From NCBI GenBank assembly GCA_963575645.1, contig OY754469.1:12542001-12606000 (forward strand): DNA of 64,000 nt. The letters run 5' to 3'. Positions within the stretch are counted from its first letter, which is position 1; every line of letters begins with the position of its first letter. The notes beneath the pieces were generated by a model. The model saw only the letters and a program-made list of their open reading frames with translations, was not told the origin of the DNA and did not search any database. The position numbers and the translations under genes were made by a program. The DNA is from Xanthostigma xanthostigma. Lineage: Eukaryota; Arthropoda; Insecta; Raphidioptera; Raphidiidae. Below are positions 10,033 through 19,684 of this stretch, in pieces.

Positions 10033-10481
10033 GGACATTTCAAAATTGTTTTTTTTTCTTTAAACATTTTGACTAATTTAGCTTTTCAAGTTTCAGAAAA
10101 CCACTATATTTTTTACAATAATATGTATTTTATTTGTTAAAATAAAATTTTGTTCATTTATTACTGGCAACTTATTACAAATAGCTAAACGCAATAAAAA
10201 TGATATTAATTTAAAAGTGTCACAACTCAAAATTTGAATCGAGATTAAGTAATTTAAAACTGACATAACTTTCAAAATTCTGTATTCCCCAAATAAACCA
10301 TAAAGAAACATTTGGGCAAATGCTAGCTAGTCTTAAAGTTATACTATAACACCCTGTCGGAAAATTATAATAACTACAAATATTCCGCAATCATCCATTT
10401 AATTTATTGTTGTTTTAAAAACGTGTATATTTCATATTTAGTATATTTCGAGTTGTGTCACTTCTGCAGCGGGGGTGCGAT

Positions 10482-10912
10482 ATTATGATTTAGATGTGAG
10501 ACGCTCGATATTTTTTGTCAAAATTAATTGATAGAAAACTATACATTTCATTCTAAAATATATTATACTCTTTTAAGCCGTGTCTGAGCTCTAATTTCCT
10601 TTCTTATATTATGCAGGTTTTGTTGATGTAGTTATAAAAAAACCCGAAACCCCAAACCGTTCTTCCTACATTTAAAATGTTTATTTTTGTTTATTTACAT
10701 AGGAAAAAATATGTTTGCTGCCTACTGGTATAAAATGTAACGTATTCAAGTGACGTTTAACGAAGCACTCAATATAAAAAGTATAAACTATAGACATGCA
10801 TTACTTACATATAAAAAAGTGTAATAAAAAGTAACAAACGTATTCGCTACATTTTAGAACGTCTATAAAGTTAGCATATCCACATCAAAAGCCTACGAAG
10901 TTAATAGTACCA
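10482..10912. other. AT-rich spacer
   Basis: No coding, RNA or repeat feature recognised. Confidence 0.45.
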
Positions 10913-11100
10913 TAATTTGTTGCTATTTTGTTGCTAATTTGTTACCCCAAAACTGATTTTGTTGCTCTGACCGTTTTCGATAAACAATGGATACGGTACC
11001 GTTATATAAAGATGGCATAGCCAGTGGTTGCATCTCTATAAGTAGCTTAGATATACTCATTATGAAAGTACCATAATTTGTTGCTAATTTGTTGCTTTTG
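10913..11100 (+). repeat. Diverged precursors of the TTTGTTGCT repeat
   Basis: Two blocks starting ACCATAATTTGTTGCT share the core of the 161-bp array that follows, with unrelated DNA between them. Confidence 0.6.
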
Positions 11101-11304
11101 AATGGTGTAATCACTTTCAGGCTAAATGATAACAGATCGGTAAGGTAGGATATAAACCGATCGAAAAAAAATGTTAAAAACAAGAAAATTCATAAGGTTA
11201 AAGAAAAGCCTATGACACGAAACAAACACTTTATTGCTACGTTCCGAGATTAAAAATAAAGAATTATAAATTAAAAAAAAACCAAATAACTATATATACT
11301 TGTA

Positions 11305-11918
11305 TTAGCCAGTAGGGCTCGAAGCGACAAATCAACAGCAACAAATTCATTCTTTGCGCATGATTTTGTTGCTAATTTGTTGCTCTGAGATTATATAAAA
11401 ATTTATTTTGTTGCTGTGCATAGGAAAAAAATTAACGATGTGTTACGATTGGCAACTAACTTACATCAGCCATTACGGCTCAAAGCGGCGGAACAACAGC
11501 AACAAATTTATTCTTTGCGCATGATTTTGTTGCTAATTTGTTGCTCTGAGATTATAAAAAAATTTATTTTGTTGCTGTGCACAGGAAACAAATTAACGAT
11601 GTGTTAGGATTGATAACATGCTTACATTAGCCAGTACGGCTCAAAGCGGCAAAACAACAGCAACAAATTTATTCTTTGCGCATGATTTTGTTGCTAATTT
11701 GTAGCTCTCTGAGATTATATAAAAATTTATTTTGTTGCTGTGCACAGGAAACAAATTAACGATGTGTTAGGATTGATAACGTGCTTACATTAGCCAGTAC
11801 GGCTCAAAGCGGCAAAACAACAGCGACAAATTTATTCTTTGCGCATGATTTTGTTGCTAATTTGTTGCTCTGAGATTATATAAAAATTAATTTTGTTGCT
11901 GTGCATAGGAAAAAAATT
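11305..11918 (+). repeat. Four-unit tandem repeat, ~161-bp period
   Basis: The landmark AGCCAKTASGGCTC recurs at 11307, 11468, 11629 and 11792. Each unit carries AACAGCAACAAATTTATTC and then TTTTGTTGCTAATTTGTTGC, which can pair as a hairpin around TTTGCGCATG. Units differ by a few substitutions and 1-2-bp indels. A frame at 11416-11607 is only translated repeat. Confidence 0.9.
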
Positions 11919-12027
11919 CAGCCAGAAAATCTAGTTCAACAATGACCTTAGATTGTAACCACACATGTTGAAAGGCCAATGCACACATGCTTTTGTATCA
12001 TGGTCGTGCGATTAACTAGCTTATTAA
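11919..12027. other. Spacer between tandem array and LINE fragment
   Basis: Nothing recognised. Confidence 0.35.
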
Positions 12028-12108
12028 GTTTAGAATATATTGTACGAAATTAAATTCACAAGACATCTCAATTTTTACCGATTCGAAGAGTAGTGTTATT
12101 AGTATAAA
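12028..12108 (+). repeat. Duplicate of a LINE RNase H segment
   Basis: From AGTTTAGAATAT to AGTATAAAAAA this matches 13154-13231 closely, including CAATTTTTACCGATTCGAAG. It is either a second LINE copy or a local duplication. Confidence 0.65.
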
Positions 12109-12364
12109 AAAGTTACCATATATGCCTCTTGTTCATTTTGGGAAAATAAAAATCAACCTCTAAATTTTGTTAGCTTCATCAATCTCTTAAGATTTCTTAA
12201 AAGTATGATTTGTTATAACAAACCGTATGAATTTATATGCAAATTCCTTATCACACCCAAAATAAATATCTATATGGATACTAATTTTAATTTATTAAAT
12301 TCCCCTTATATTAACAATTAAATAAAAAATGAGATCTTCAACAAAGAAATTTATGGGCTATGGC

Positions 12365-13572
12365 CAGACACACACCGATTATTTACAGATGGATCAAGAA
12401 CTGAAAAAGGGTCAGGATGCGCATTCTATGATTCCATAAATGGTGCATGTGGTTTAATCAATTAAACAGTAGGTATGGCACGCCGTTTTACTATTTAATA
12501 GTAAAATATTTTTTCCAAAAATTTTAAAAATATTTAACAATTTTAATTCCAGAAAAAAAAATTTAAGTGAATTATTTTTATGTGTTGACATAATAAAAAT
12601 ACAATATTATTATGTGTACACATAAATTTCAAGGCTTATACATAGGAAGAGATAGGAAATACGACGAATTATAATTATGTGTACACATAATAATAATGTA
12701 TTTTTATTATGTCAACACATAAAAATAATTACTCAAAATTTTTTTTCTGAAAATAAAATTGTTAAATATTTTTAAAATTTTTGGAAAAATATTTTACTAT
12801 TAAATAGTAAAACGGCAAATATTTAACAATTTTAATTTCAGAAAAAAAATTTTGAGTGAATTATTTTTATGTGTTGACACAATAAAAATGCATTATTATT
12901 ATGTGTACACATAATTATAATTCGTCGTATTTCCTATCTCTTCCTATGTATAAGCCTTGAAATTTATGTGTACACATAATAATATTGTATTTTTATTATG
13001 TCAACACATAAAAATAATTCACTCAAAATTTTTTTTCTGAAATTAAAATTGTTCAATATTTTTAAAATTTTTGGAAAAAATATTTTACTATTAAATAGTA
13101 AAACGGCGTGCCATATATGCTTCAATGTACACAGCTGAACTTACAGCAATAAAAGAAAGTTTAGAATATTGTGCGGAATTAAATTGACAAGACATCTCAA
13201 TTTTTACCGATTCGAAGAGTAGTTTTATGAGTATAAAAAAAATTCGCAACTCAGACTGTCCCATTGTTTTGGATATCGTACATCTAATAACAGAACTAAA
13301 TAGCAAAGGGAAAGTAATAAAAATAGTCTGGTATAGAAGGTAACATCATGGCCGATAATCTAGCTAGACATTCAATTCAAAGCGGAGATAGCTCGACTGT
13401 AAAAATTCCGGCTAATGATGTTATAAATCTGGCGAAAAAATCAGCTCATAACGAATGGCAGAGGTACTGTACAGAAAGCAGTGGGGAAAAAGGGAAATGG
13501 GAAAATGCGCGCGCACCAAACCCATCTGCAAAACCAACTTCAACACACGCATCGTGTGAAGCGAACACATAA
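12365..13572 (+). pseudogene. LINE RNase H domain, broken and interrupted
   Basis: Before the insertion, 12373-12465 reads RLFTDGSRTEKGSGCAFYD, the first catalytic Asp motif of a retrotransposon RNase H, then hits a stop. After the nested MITEs, 13120-13230 reads MYTAELTAIKESLEYC (catalytic Glu) and, past a stop, IFTDSKSS (second Asp). From 13340 MADNLARHSIQSGD matches the 'NexAD.LA' end of the domain, followed by a tail region. Stops and a frameshift show it is dead. This order and spacing fit the RNase H at the end of ORF2 in jockey- or LOA-like LINEs. No reverse transcriptase remains upstream. Confidence 0.7.
12476..13113. mobile_element. Composite palindromic MITE, TA flanks
   Basis: The outer ends are TGGCACGCCGTTTTACTA and its complement, flanked by TA (12474-12475, 13114-13115). 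Inside are two copies of the same ~300-bp palindromic unit, abutting at 12816/12817. Their middle pieces (around GGAAGAGATAGGAAATACGA) are in opposite orientation. The right unit lacks the outermost ~40 bases at the junction. Because only the outer ends carry TA, the pair probably inserted as one unit. It splits the LINE RNase H. Confidence 0.75.
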
Positions 13573-13665
13573 AAGCAAACACCAAACCCAGCGCCACAGC
13601 CCTCTTGAAACCTAGCAGCAAGGAATCTAGCGGCAAAACCAGCCTCGTGTGCAGCGGTCTTTAAA
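13505..13665 (+). repeat. GC-rich block shared with 51190-51345
   Basis: Both carry GCGCGCGCACC, a run ending GTGTGAAGCGAACACATAA or similar, and TAGCGGCAAAACCAGCCTC followed by GTGTGCA. Here it directly follows the LINE RNase H remnant and may be LINE 3' sequence. Confidence 0.6.
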
Positions 13666-14701
13666 TAAGGCTGTATAAACCTTCGAGGAGCGAGGCCATA
13701 GGCCCACGTTGCTCACGCCTTACTGGATAGGTATAATAGGCTTAACACCGTTTTTTTAAAAGTGTTTTAAATGATTCCTTAAGTGATAAAGAAAAACTAC
13801 AATTTTTATAACAATATTTTATAACAGAATAGTGCCATAGTTTTTATGGCTTTTAATTTATCAATATGAATTTTTGCGCGAAAACAATTTTTGACGTCAC
13901 TATGATTGTAAATAATAACGATAGTGCACAGTAACCATAGCAACATTTTACAATTAAAAATATTTAAGGTGGCTATGATTATTACGTTACTGGTGTAGGT
14001 ATACAAGTTAGTAAAACTTTATTTATTTAAACGTATTTATCCTTGATAGATTAATACTTTCTGCTTGTACAAAACCATCTTACATGATGCGAAATCGATA
14101 TAATACGGGTTAGAAGTCTATAAATGTGATAATAACTTGAAAGAACTTCAAAATAACACACAGCACAACATAAAGGTAGCTGGTTTACAATTGTGATGCT
14201 ACGCCGGAAGCCAACATAGCGAACAGCGTTATAGACTTTTTAAGAACAGATTAAAAAAATACTCGTCTCAAAATTGAATTATAAAACTTATATTGCATTA
14301 TTATGAATTATTATGAATAGAAATCAACCATTTTCGTTTGCTTTTTACAAAATCTAACAGGAATATATATTATTAGATTTCTTCTTACATGGTGTAAGAT
14401 GCCCAATAATTCTGAACGGGTAGAAAAAGTCGTCGGTTCTCGTCGTCAAACATTGACGATAAAGTAGCATTCTCATTCTATGTTGTTGCCACGATCTTTG
14501 CTTCGTTTGCGCCCCCCTTATGTTGGACGTTTAGGACGCAATCAATCAACCTTTAGAAATATGTGAAAATTGTATACGTCGTAGATATAGTAGATGTCTA
14601 CCGTATCTACCTGAATCCTTACAAACAGTTCACTTCGAGATAGATTCGTTGCTACAAGCATATAAATTTCACTTTTTATACTAACTTCAATTTTTTCTTA
14701 C
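13666..14701. other. AT-rich stretch, nothing recognised
   Basis: No element ends, coding homology or RNA folds seen; short weak frames only. Confidence 0.4.
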
Positions 14702-14704
14702 TTA

Positions 14705-15284
14705 TGGCCATATTCACCGAATGTAAGTAGTTATTTATTCGGTTCATTTGTTCTTCAGGTAACTATTCCTCCGAATAAATAGCGATAATTCAATTTACAA
14801 ACCATACTTATGTTTACTGCAGGTATAAATCTATTTTGTCTTACTTCCAAGGTATAAATAGTTATTCGCCTGATAAAATAATAATGCCCGCTACAAAGAT
14901 AATAATACCTAACCTGTAAACGTGGAGTATTATAACTACAGTTGCTCTTGTGAATTTATTTATGTATTTTTTTATTAACCTTTTGTGGAGTGTATAGTTG
15001 TATAATATTTTTAGTGGAAGTGTTGTGTGCAATTGGGTTAGGATAAAACATTATTGAGTGTCTTTTTTGACGTTTACACTAACGCCATCAGTCGGATTTT
15101 TAGGCGAACGTCCAAATATTCAACAAAAAGAGCAAGGAGTATAGTGCAGTGTATATTTATTCTTTAATTAACTTTTCTACCTGATAATTTGCTTGGCGAA
15201 TTGAAAGTAGCTTTTATTCTAACGAATAAATTTGTTTCAAGATTAGTAACTTCTATCTTTAATAGTGTTCGGTGAATATGGGCA
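14705..15284. mobile_element. TTA-flanked MITE (PIF/Harbinger-type)
   Basis: Ends TGGCCATATTCACCGAA and TTCGGTGAATATGGGCA are inverted repeats. TTA stands at 14702-14704 and 15285-15287. Several TTATTCG/CGAATAA motifs lie in the left half. A truncated copy of the right end is at 53688-53721. Assignment to PIF/Harbinger rests on the 3-bp duplication only. Confidence 0.7.
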
Positions 15285-15287
15285 TTA

Positions 15288-16776
15288 ATAACATGAAGGA
15301 AAGTGTATTTTACAAACTGTTTATCTGCTGTAAAAATCTGAAAAAATTTCTTATCGTGTTTATTGCGTAGCATATATTTAAATTGTAATTTTAACATTCA
15401 CGTCAGTTAAATTAAAATTTCATAATTTCATTTCGAAAAGGTAATTAAATTTATCAAAAAATGTACCAAGAATACGTTATATATTTGAAATGAAATGTCT
15501 TCAGGCAATACAATCACAGAACGGTAAAGCAATTGAAAATAATTAAAATTGAATTAAATGAGGATTTATAAAAATGTTTTAATATGTATATAGAATATAA
15601 TGCTAGTAAATATGTATTTATAATTTAAAAAAATACATGCTACACGTTATGTATGCATTCATAAACAGAATGTTTGCTTTGTCATGTAGTAGTTATCTGT
15701 TATGCATAATATAAAACAAATATAAGCGTGTAAATGATATTCCAAAGCGTTGTCAAAAAGTTGATTGATAAATTATGAATAATTAAACATAATATTGAAG
15801 ATTATCCCATTAAAAAAATAACTGATTTTTGAACTATTTTTAATTTGTGTCTGTCACCTATACAGGGAATAAAAAATGTATTAGTTGCTACTCACTGTTT
15901 TTTGTTAAAAAAAGTATTTGGTTCAATATTGTTTAAAATTTTTAAGTATTTGTCAAATATTTATTATCTCGAAGAAATTTTCCGTTCCAGAGTCTATAAA
16001 ACAAAGTTGCGGTAGAAAAAAGTGCCAAAAATCGACTGTTATTTAAATAGGAAAATTTTAGATCTTTGGAGGGCGGGTAAGAAATCAGACAGGGATCTGA
16101 ATTTTTTTGAAGAGAAACTTCTTTAGCGACGTATCTGTTTGAAATTTTCTGTAACGTTAAAGGGGAAATGCTTCAACGGGGGAAGAACAAGAGAAAGGTT
16201 GGTAACGCAAAATGGAAAACGCATCAATGAAACGAGTTCATTATCTACCCTAAAAAAGTTGCACTTCCCTCAAAGACTTCAGTTTAAAGTTAAAGTTTTC
16301 TTCTATCAAAATTCTTAATGGTATTTAATAATAATAACTATTCAATTAATAAATTAAGTATAATATCTACTTACTTGGTAAAATATCTAATCATCTGCAT
16401 TGAAATGACGTGGTACTTTTACAACCTTTTACTAACTTTTTATTTGTGTTTGCGCGAGGAGAAAACTTCACAGGTTTTTTTTAATGTCATTTATTAATTT
16501 ATACAACGCTTTTTATTATTATAATAAAAAAAATCACGATTATCAGTACCGATTCATAATCATGTTTATATTATATTATAGTTGTAAATTTCGCCGCCGG
16601 GTATAGTAAGTAGTTTCCATATAAAGGATCCCAATATCCCTTTAATTTATTTATGTTTATTTACTTTCCCCTTAGACTCACATGTTTTTTTTTATTTGTC
16701 AAGAAACATTTAAGTCTACTGGAGTATTAATATTTGAAAATGATCATTTTAAGCATGACCCTACTGTATCTTAACA
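15288..16776. other. AT-rich intergenic stretch
   Basis: At 16100-16165 a phrase GAAACTTCTTTAGCGACGT recalls one at 19386-19405 (AAAACTTCTTTAGCGGCGTT). Otherwise I see nothing. Confidence 0.4.
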
Positions 16777-17038
16777 ATAGATAGATATTTTTATTCACAG
16801 AAAGCCCAGTACAAAGATGTGACAAGTCGAAAATATAAAATATAAAAAATTACATAAAATCATAACATTATATTATATTAAAAAAATCATCTAATGAATA
16901 AAACGCATTGATGGCTAGAAAGGCTTTAAGTTTGTGTTTAAATTTGTTTATGTTACTTATATTTTTTATTTCGGGTGGTAAAAAATTATAAATTGCCGTA
17001 CCTGCATGAGTGGGAGATTTAGTAACAAATGTATGATT
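16777..17038 (-). mobile_element. LINE 3' end
   Basis: On the minus strand the ORF2 C-terminus is followed by a ~90-base 3' UTR with AATAAA and a short TATCTATCTAT tail at 16777-16790. The 5' side ends near 17040, shortly before the TA-flanked element at 17138; this is a heavily truncated LINE. Confidence 0.65.
16868..17038 (-). pseudogene. C-terminus of LINE ORF2 (reverse transcriptase protein)
   Basis: The minus frame reads NHTFVTKSPTHAGTAIYNFL, then PPEIKNI...NKFKHKLKAFL and AFYSLDDFF, before TAA at 16868-16870. The order 'YNxLPxEIKN...FKxxLKxFLxxxxFYSLDDFF' is the typical end of insect LINE ORF2 proteins, just after the thumb region. Only about 55 codons remain; the polymerase core is absent. 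A natural stop and an unbroken frame suggest a fairly young truncated insertion. The clade is not resolved. Confidence 0.7.
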
Positions 17039-17249
17039 GGTGAAGCATATATCTGTCTGGTATTATGACTATGTATTTAGGAGACCTCAGAATCTTGTAA
17101 GATTTTTTTTTACAAACAGTGAGATTTTGTAGATATACAGGGTGGCGCAGAGGAAACGCATGTTTTTCACCTAACCATAACATTTTATATTTTCAAGATA
17201 CTGTTGTTTTAATTACAGCTAAATGAAGTAATAATAATGCACTTTTAAA

Positions 17250-17455
17250 TCAATTATGGAAAATAATGTCAGTCGAGTGTCGCCCTGCTTCGCGGTCGCA
17301 CATCTCCAACCGTTCTTGAAAATTGTGCATCACACTTAAAATCATTTCATGTGGTACTCTTGCGATTTTTTGACGAATAGCAATTTTCAGTTCCTGTAAC
17401 GTACGGGGCTTGTTAGCGTACACTTTAGACTTAAGGTAACCCCACAAAAAGAACT
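17250..17455 (-). pseudogene. Mariner/Tc-like transposase C-terminus
   Basis: The minus frame reads FFLWGYLKSKVYANKPRTLQ, then ELKIAIRQKIARVPHEMI, followed by VMHNFQERLEMCDREAGRH and IIFHN before a stop. 'FFLWGYLK..VY...P.T..EL...I...I' is the end of the DDE domain plus C-terminal tail of transposases related to mariner/Tc in insects. About 65 codons remain; the catalytic triad is missing. The part upstream of FFLWG in the open frame is antisense of the mirrored copy, not protein. Confidence 0.65.
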
Positions 17456-17583
17456 GAAAATTGCTATTCGTCAAGAAATCGCAAGAAATGATTTTAAATG
17501 TGATGCACAACTTTCAAGAGCGGTTGGAGATGTGCGACCGCGAAGCAGGGCGACACTCGACTGACATTATTTTCCATAATTAG
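17446..17583 (+). pseudogene. Mirrored copy of the transposase C-terminus
   Basis: The plus strand repeats the last ~45 codons of the minus-strand remnant, in two frames: KELKIAIRQEIAR, then after a frameshift VMHNFQERLEMCDREAGRH...IIFHN and TAG. Together with 17250-17390 it makes a ~130-bp-arm foldback inside the element. Confidence 0.65.
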
Positions 17584-18008
17584 GATTTTGAAAAAAAAAT
17601 AATTATCGATTTTTTTATTGTATTTTAAAACTTTATTATAAATAATATTGATAATCGATGCGAAAAACTTTCAAAAAACTTTTTTTAAATTAATTATAAG
17701 CAATTTAAAATTGATAAAATATTTAAAAAAATCACGTGACTGCAAACGCACTAAAATTGTTTTTGACAGTTGTGACGTCATAATGGTAAAATGTATATAC
17801 GCAGTATACTATCAATGGCTTCTACATGTGTATTGACTAAAACATTATGACGTCACATTATGTTCGGGAAATGTCGGCGCGTTCTCGGAACTGGGTACAA
17901 AAATTTATTTTTAATTTGATATAACTTTTGAATTATAACGAAAATAAAAAAAAGAAAAATAGTTTTGTTATAAAACTTATATACGATCTTTCCATTTATG
18001 ACAAAAAA

Positions 18009-18722
18009 AAAATTGGTTGTCTGTAAAGTCGGTTTACGGACGATAGTTTTACGTGATAACGTATTCCGTAATACATAACCTAAACCTCCCAAAATTTGGT
18101 TTCAATCCGCTTATCCTTGGTGTCGGAATGATAAGAAATGTCAAAAGTGACGTTTGCAACTTACAAAGTATTATGTTCTAATAATAATTAGTTATTCCAA
18201 TACTTAACTTAGAAGGCGTTGCATTTCACAATATACTAATGTCAAAAAATTGAATTAAACATTAGAAATGCAGCCGTTTTCATGTTAAGACAAGACATAC
18301 GTTTGCTTCTAATTTCCATGTACGGCAAACAAAGACAACCGACCGCGTCGCGCCATGCATTAGACAACATTGCATTTATACAGCTATTTTTCTATATAAA
18401 TTTGTATAAAATATTTTTCTATATAAATTTGTATAAAAAAACTGTTTAGGCAAATTCTGTTATACGAAATCTATGTAAAATGTTCTCCTCTTTCGTTTAA
18501 GACTGGTTTCAAACCGATCTGATTTAAATTGAGCGAGAAATTAGCAAAAAGCACGCACAGGGTCAGGCGGAACGTTACGCGTTATGCGTTATGCGTTATG
18601 CGTTACGCGTTACGAACGTTAGGAACGTTACGTTACACTTTTTCGTACATGCAGCCGGTGTTTTATCAATTTATAATATTGGTGATTCATCAATTTATAA
18701 GACGTTATCACGTCAAAAATTT
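18009..18722 (+). mobile_element. Unclassified element (ACGTGATAACGT family), copy b
   Basis: The left part (ATTGGTTGTCTGTAAAGTCG...) and right end GACGTTATCACGTCAAAA match copies a and c. It is nested inside the TA-flanked element and is the longest of the three; the extra DNA in the middle (18085-18530) is unexplained. Near the right end it carries a 7-bp tandem array. Confidence 0.6.
18574..18614 (+). repeat. 7-bp minisatellite GTTATGC / GTTACGC
   Basis: Six head-to-tail units alternate between GTTACGC and GTTATGC. The matching place in the 61-kb copy has a different array of CGTTCCTAA-like units, so the site is prone to slippage. Confidence 0.8.
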
Positions 18723-18853
18723 CATTCAAAAGCCCAATTGATTTAAAAGTGCATTTTTATTACTTCATTTAGCTGTGATTAAAACAACAGTATCTTGAAA
18801 ATATAAAATGTTGTGCTTAGGTGAAAAACATGCGTTTCCTCTGCGCCACCCTG

Positions 18854-19684
18854 TATATGCATGTAATAGTAAGAAGTTTTTTATTTATGAATATTGGCTT
18901 GCAGCTTTCTTTAAAATTTAAATTAAAAATTAACCGGATAATCCTTTTTTGAGTAATGAAAACTCTCTCTCTCTTTCTGAAGCCCGACCCCATATGATGT
19001 TTTGATGAAGTTCGCGTTTAGAAACCGTCAAGCCGACGACATTTAATCCTGGTCTGTGTCGTCACAGAGTGTATGTGACACGAATATGTCTGCGGCGTGG
19101 ATAATGTCTAATGTCGTTAGGTATTCTGACCGTAAACTAGATCAATATATCATCATCATTGCGTAGAGACGTGGACGTGCTATAGTGTGACGTGTGGTTG
19201 TTGAGAGACCGTGAATCCTTGCACGTCATTCTAAGAGGCTTGCGAAACGTCACCCGGCACGGAAATTGGAAATGTTGCTGCCTCCGATGCGGACGATTCC
19301 TTTATACTCGAGACAGGACTGTTTCGTGATCGTTTTATTGTCTGAACTCTAAAATATCGACCATTGTACAAAATCTTTTTTTGAAGTGAAAACTTCTTTA
19401 GCGGCGTTGAAAATTTTTTTTTGTAATGGGTAAAAAATGTTAAACTCGCGTCAGGCGTCAGGACACCTTACCCAGTTCTCACTCACTATGAGGTTTGACT
19501 GTACATCTATACCTACTCGTAAGACGGAAACTCTTATTTATATACAACGTTAGACATCTAGCGATGAAATATCGTACATAAAAATGCAATATATGATACA
19601 AACCATTTTGATCGAAAATTCGTAAGACGTTAATATTCAAGTTTTCACTTCTGCCGGCACTCCCGGAGTGCAACCCGTCTTTTT
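18854..19684. other. Unassigned stretch with repeat phrases
   Basis: 19370-19480 carries AAAACTTCTTTAGCGGCG and CTCGCGTCAGGCGTCAGG, which look like a fragment of a lepidopteran repeat. The rest (18960-19330), GC-richer than average, has no recognised feature. Confidence 0.4.

Larger units (their letters stand above)
7879..10481 (+). mobile_element. DNA transposon with 29-bp perfect TIRs, internally deleted
   Basis: Positions 7879-7907 and the complement of 10453-10481 are identical, starting ATCGCACCCCCGCTGCAG and ending in TGACACAA. Subterminal copies of GTTGTGTCGTTT occur at 8155, 8217 and 8280 (62-63 bp apart) and echo the inner end of the TIR. Inside lies a spliced gene whose N- and C-terminal parts survive but whose middle is missing. 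I could not settle a target duplication. The superfamily is uncertain; the protein resembles a large family of uncharacterised insect and cnidarian transposase-like proteins, which I tentatively link to Sola. Confidence 0.75.
17138..18853. mobile_element. Mariner/Tc-like element, TA duplication
   Basis: The ends CAGGGTGGCGCAGAGGAAAC and complement form ~110-bp inverted repeats with few mismatches, flanked by TA (17136-17137, 18854-18855). Inside are an inverted duplication of a transposase C-terminus (17250-17583), AT-rich filler with two TGACGTCA-type sites, and a nested repeat (18009-18722). Confidence 0.75.

Noticed and set aside
11416..11607. Protein-coding frame in the 161-bp array
   Set aside because: The frame is tandem repeat sequence and is not kept open in every unit.
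17250..17510. Single 86-codon transposase frame
   Set aside because: The first ~20 codons are antisense of the mirrored copy; only the part from FFLWGYLK is genuine.
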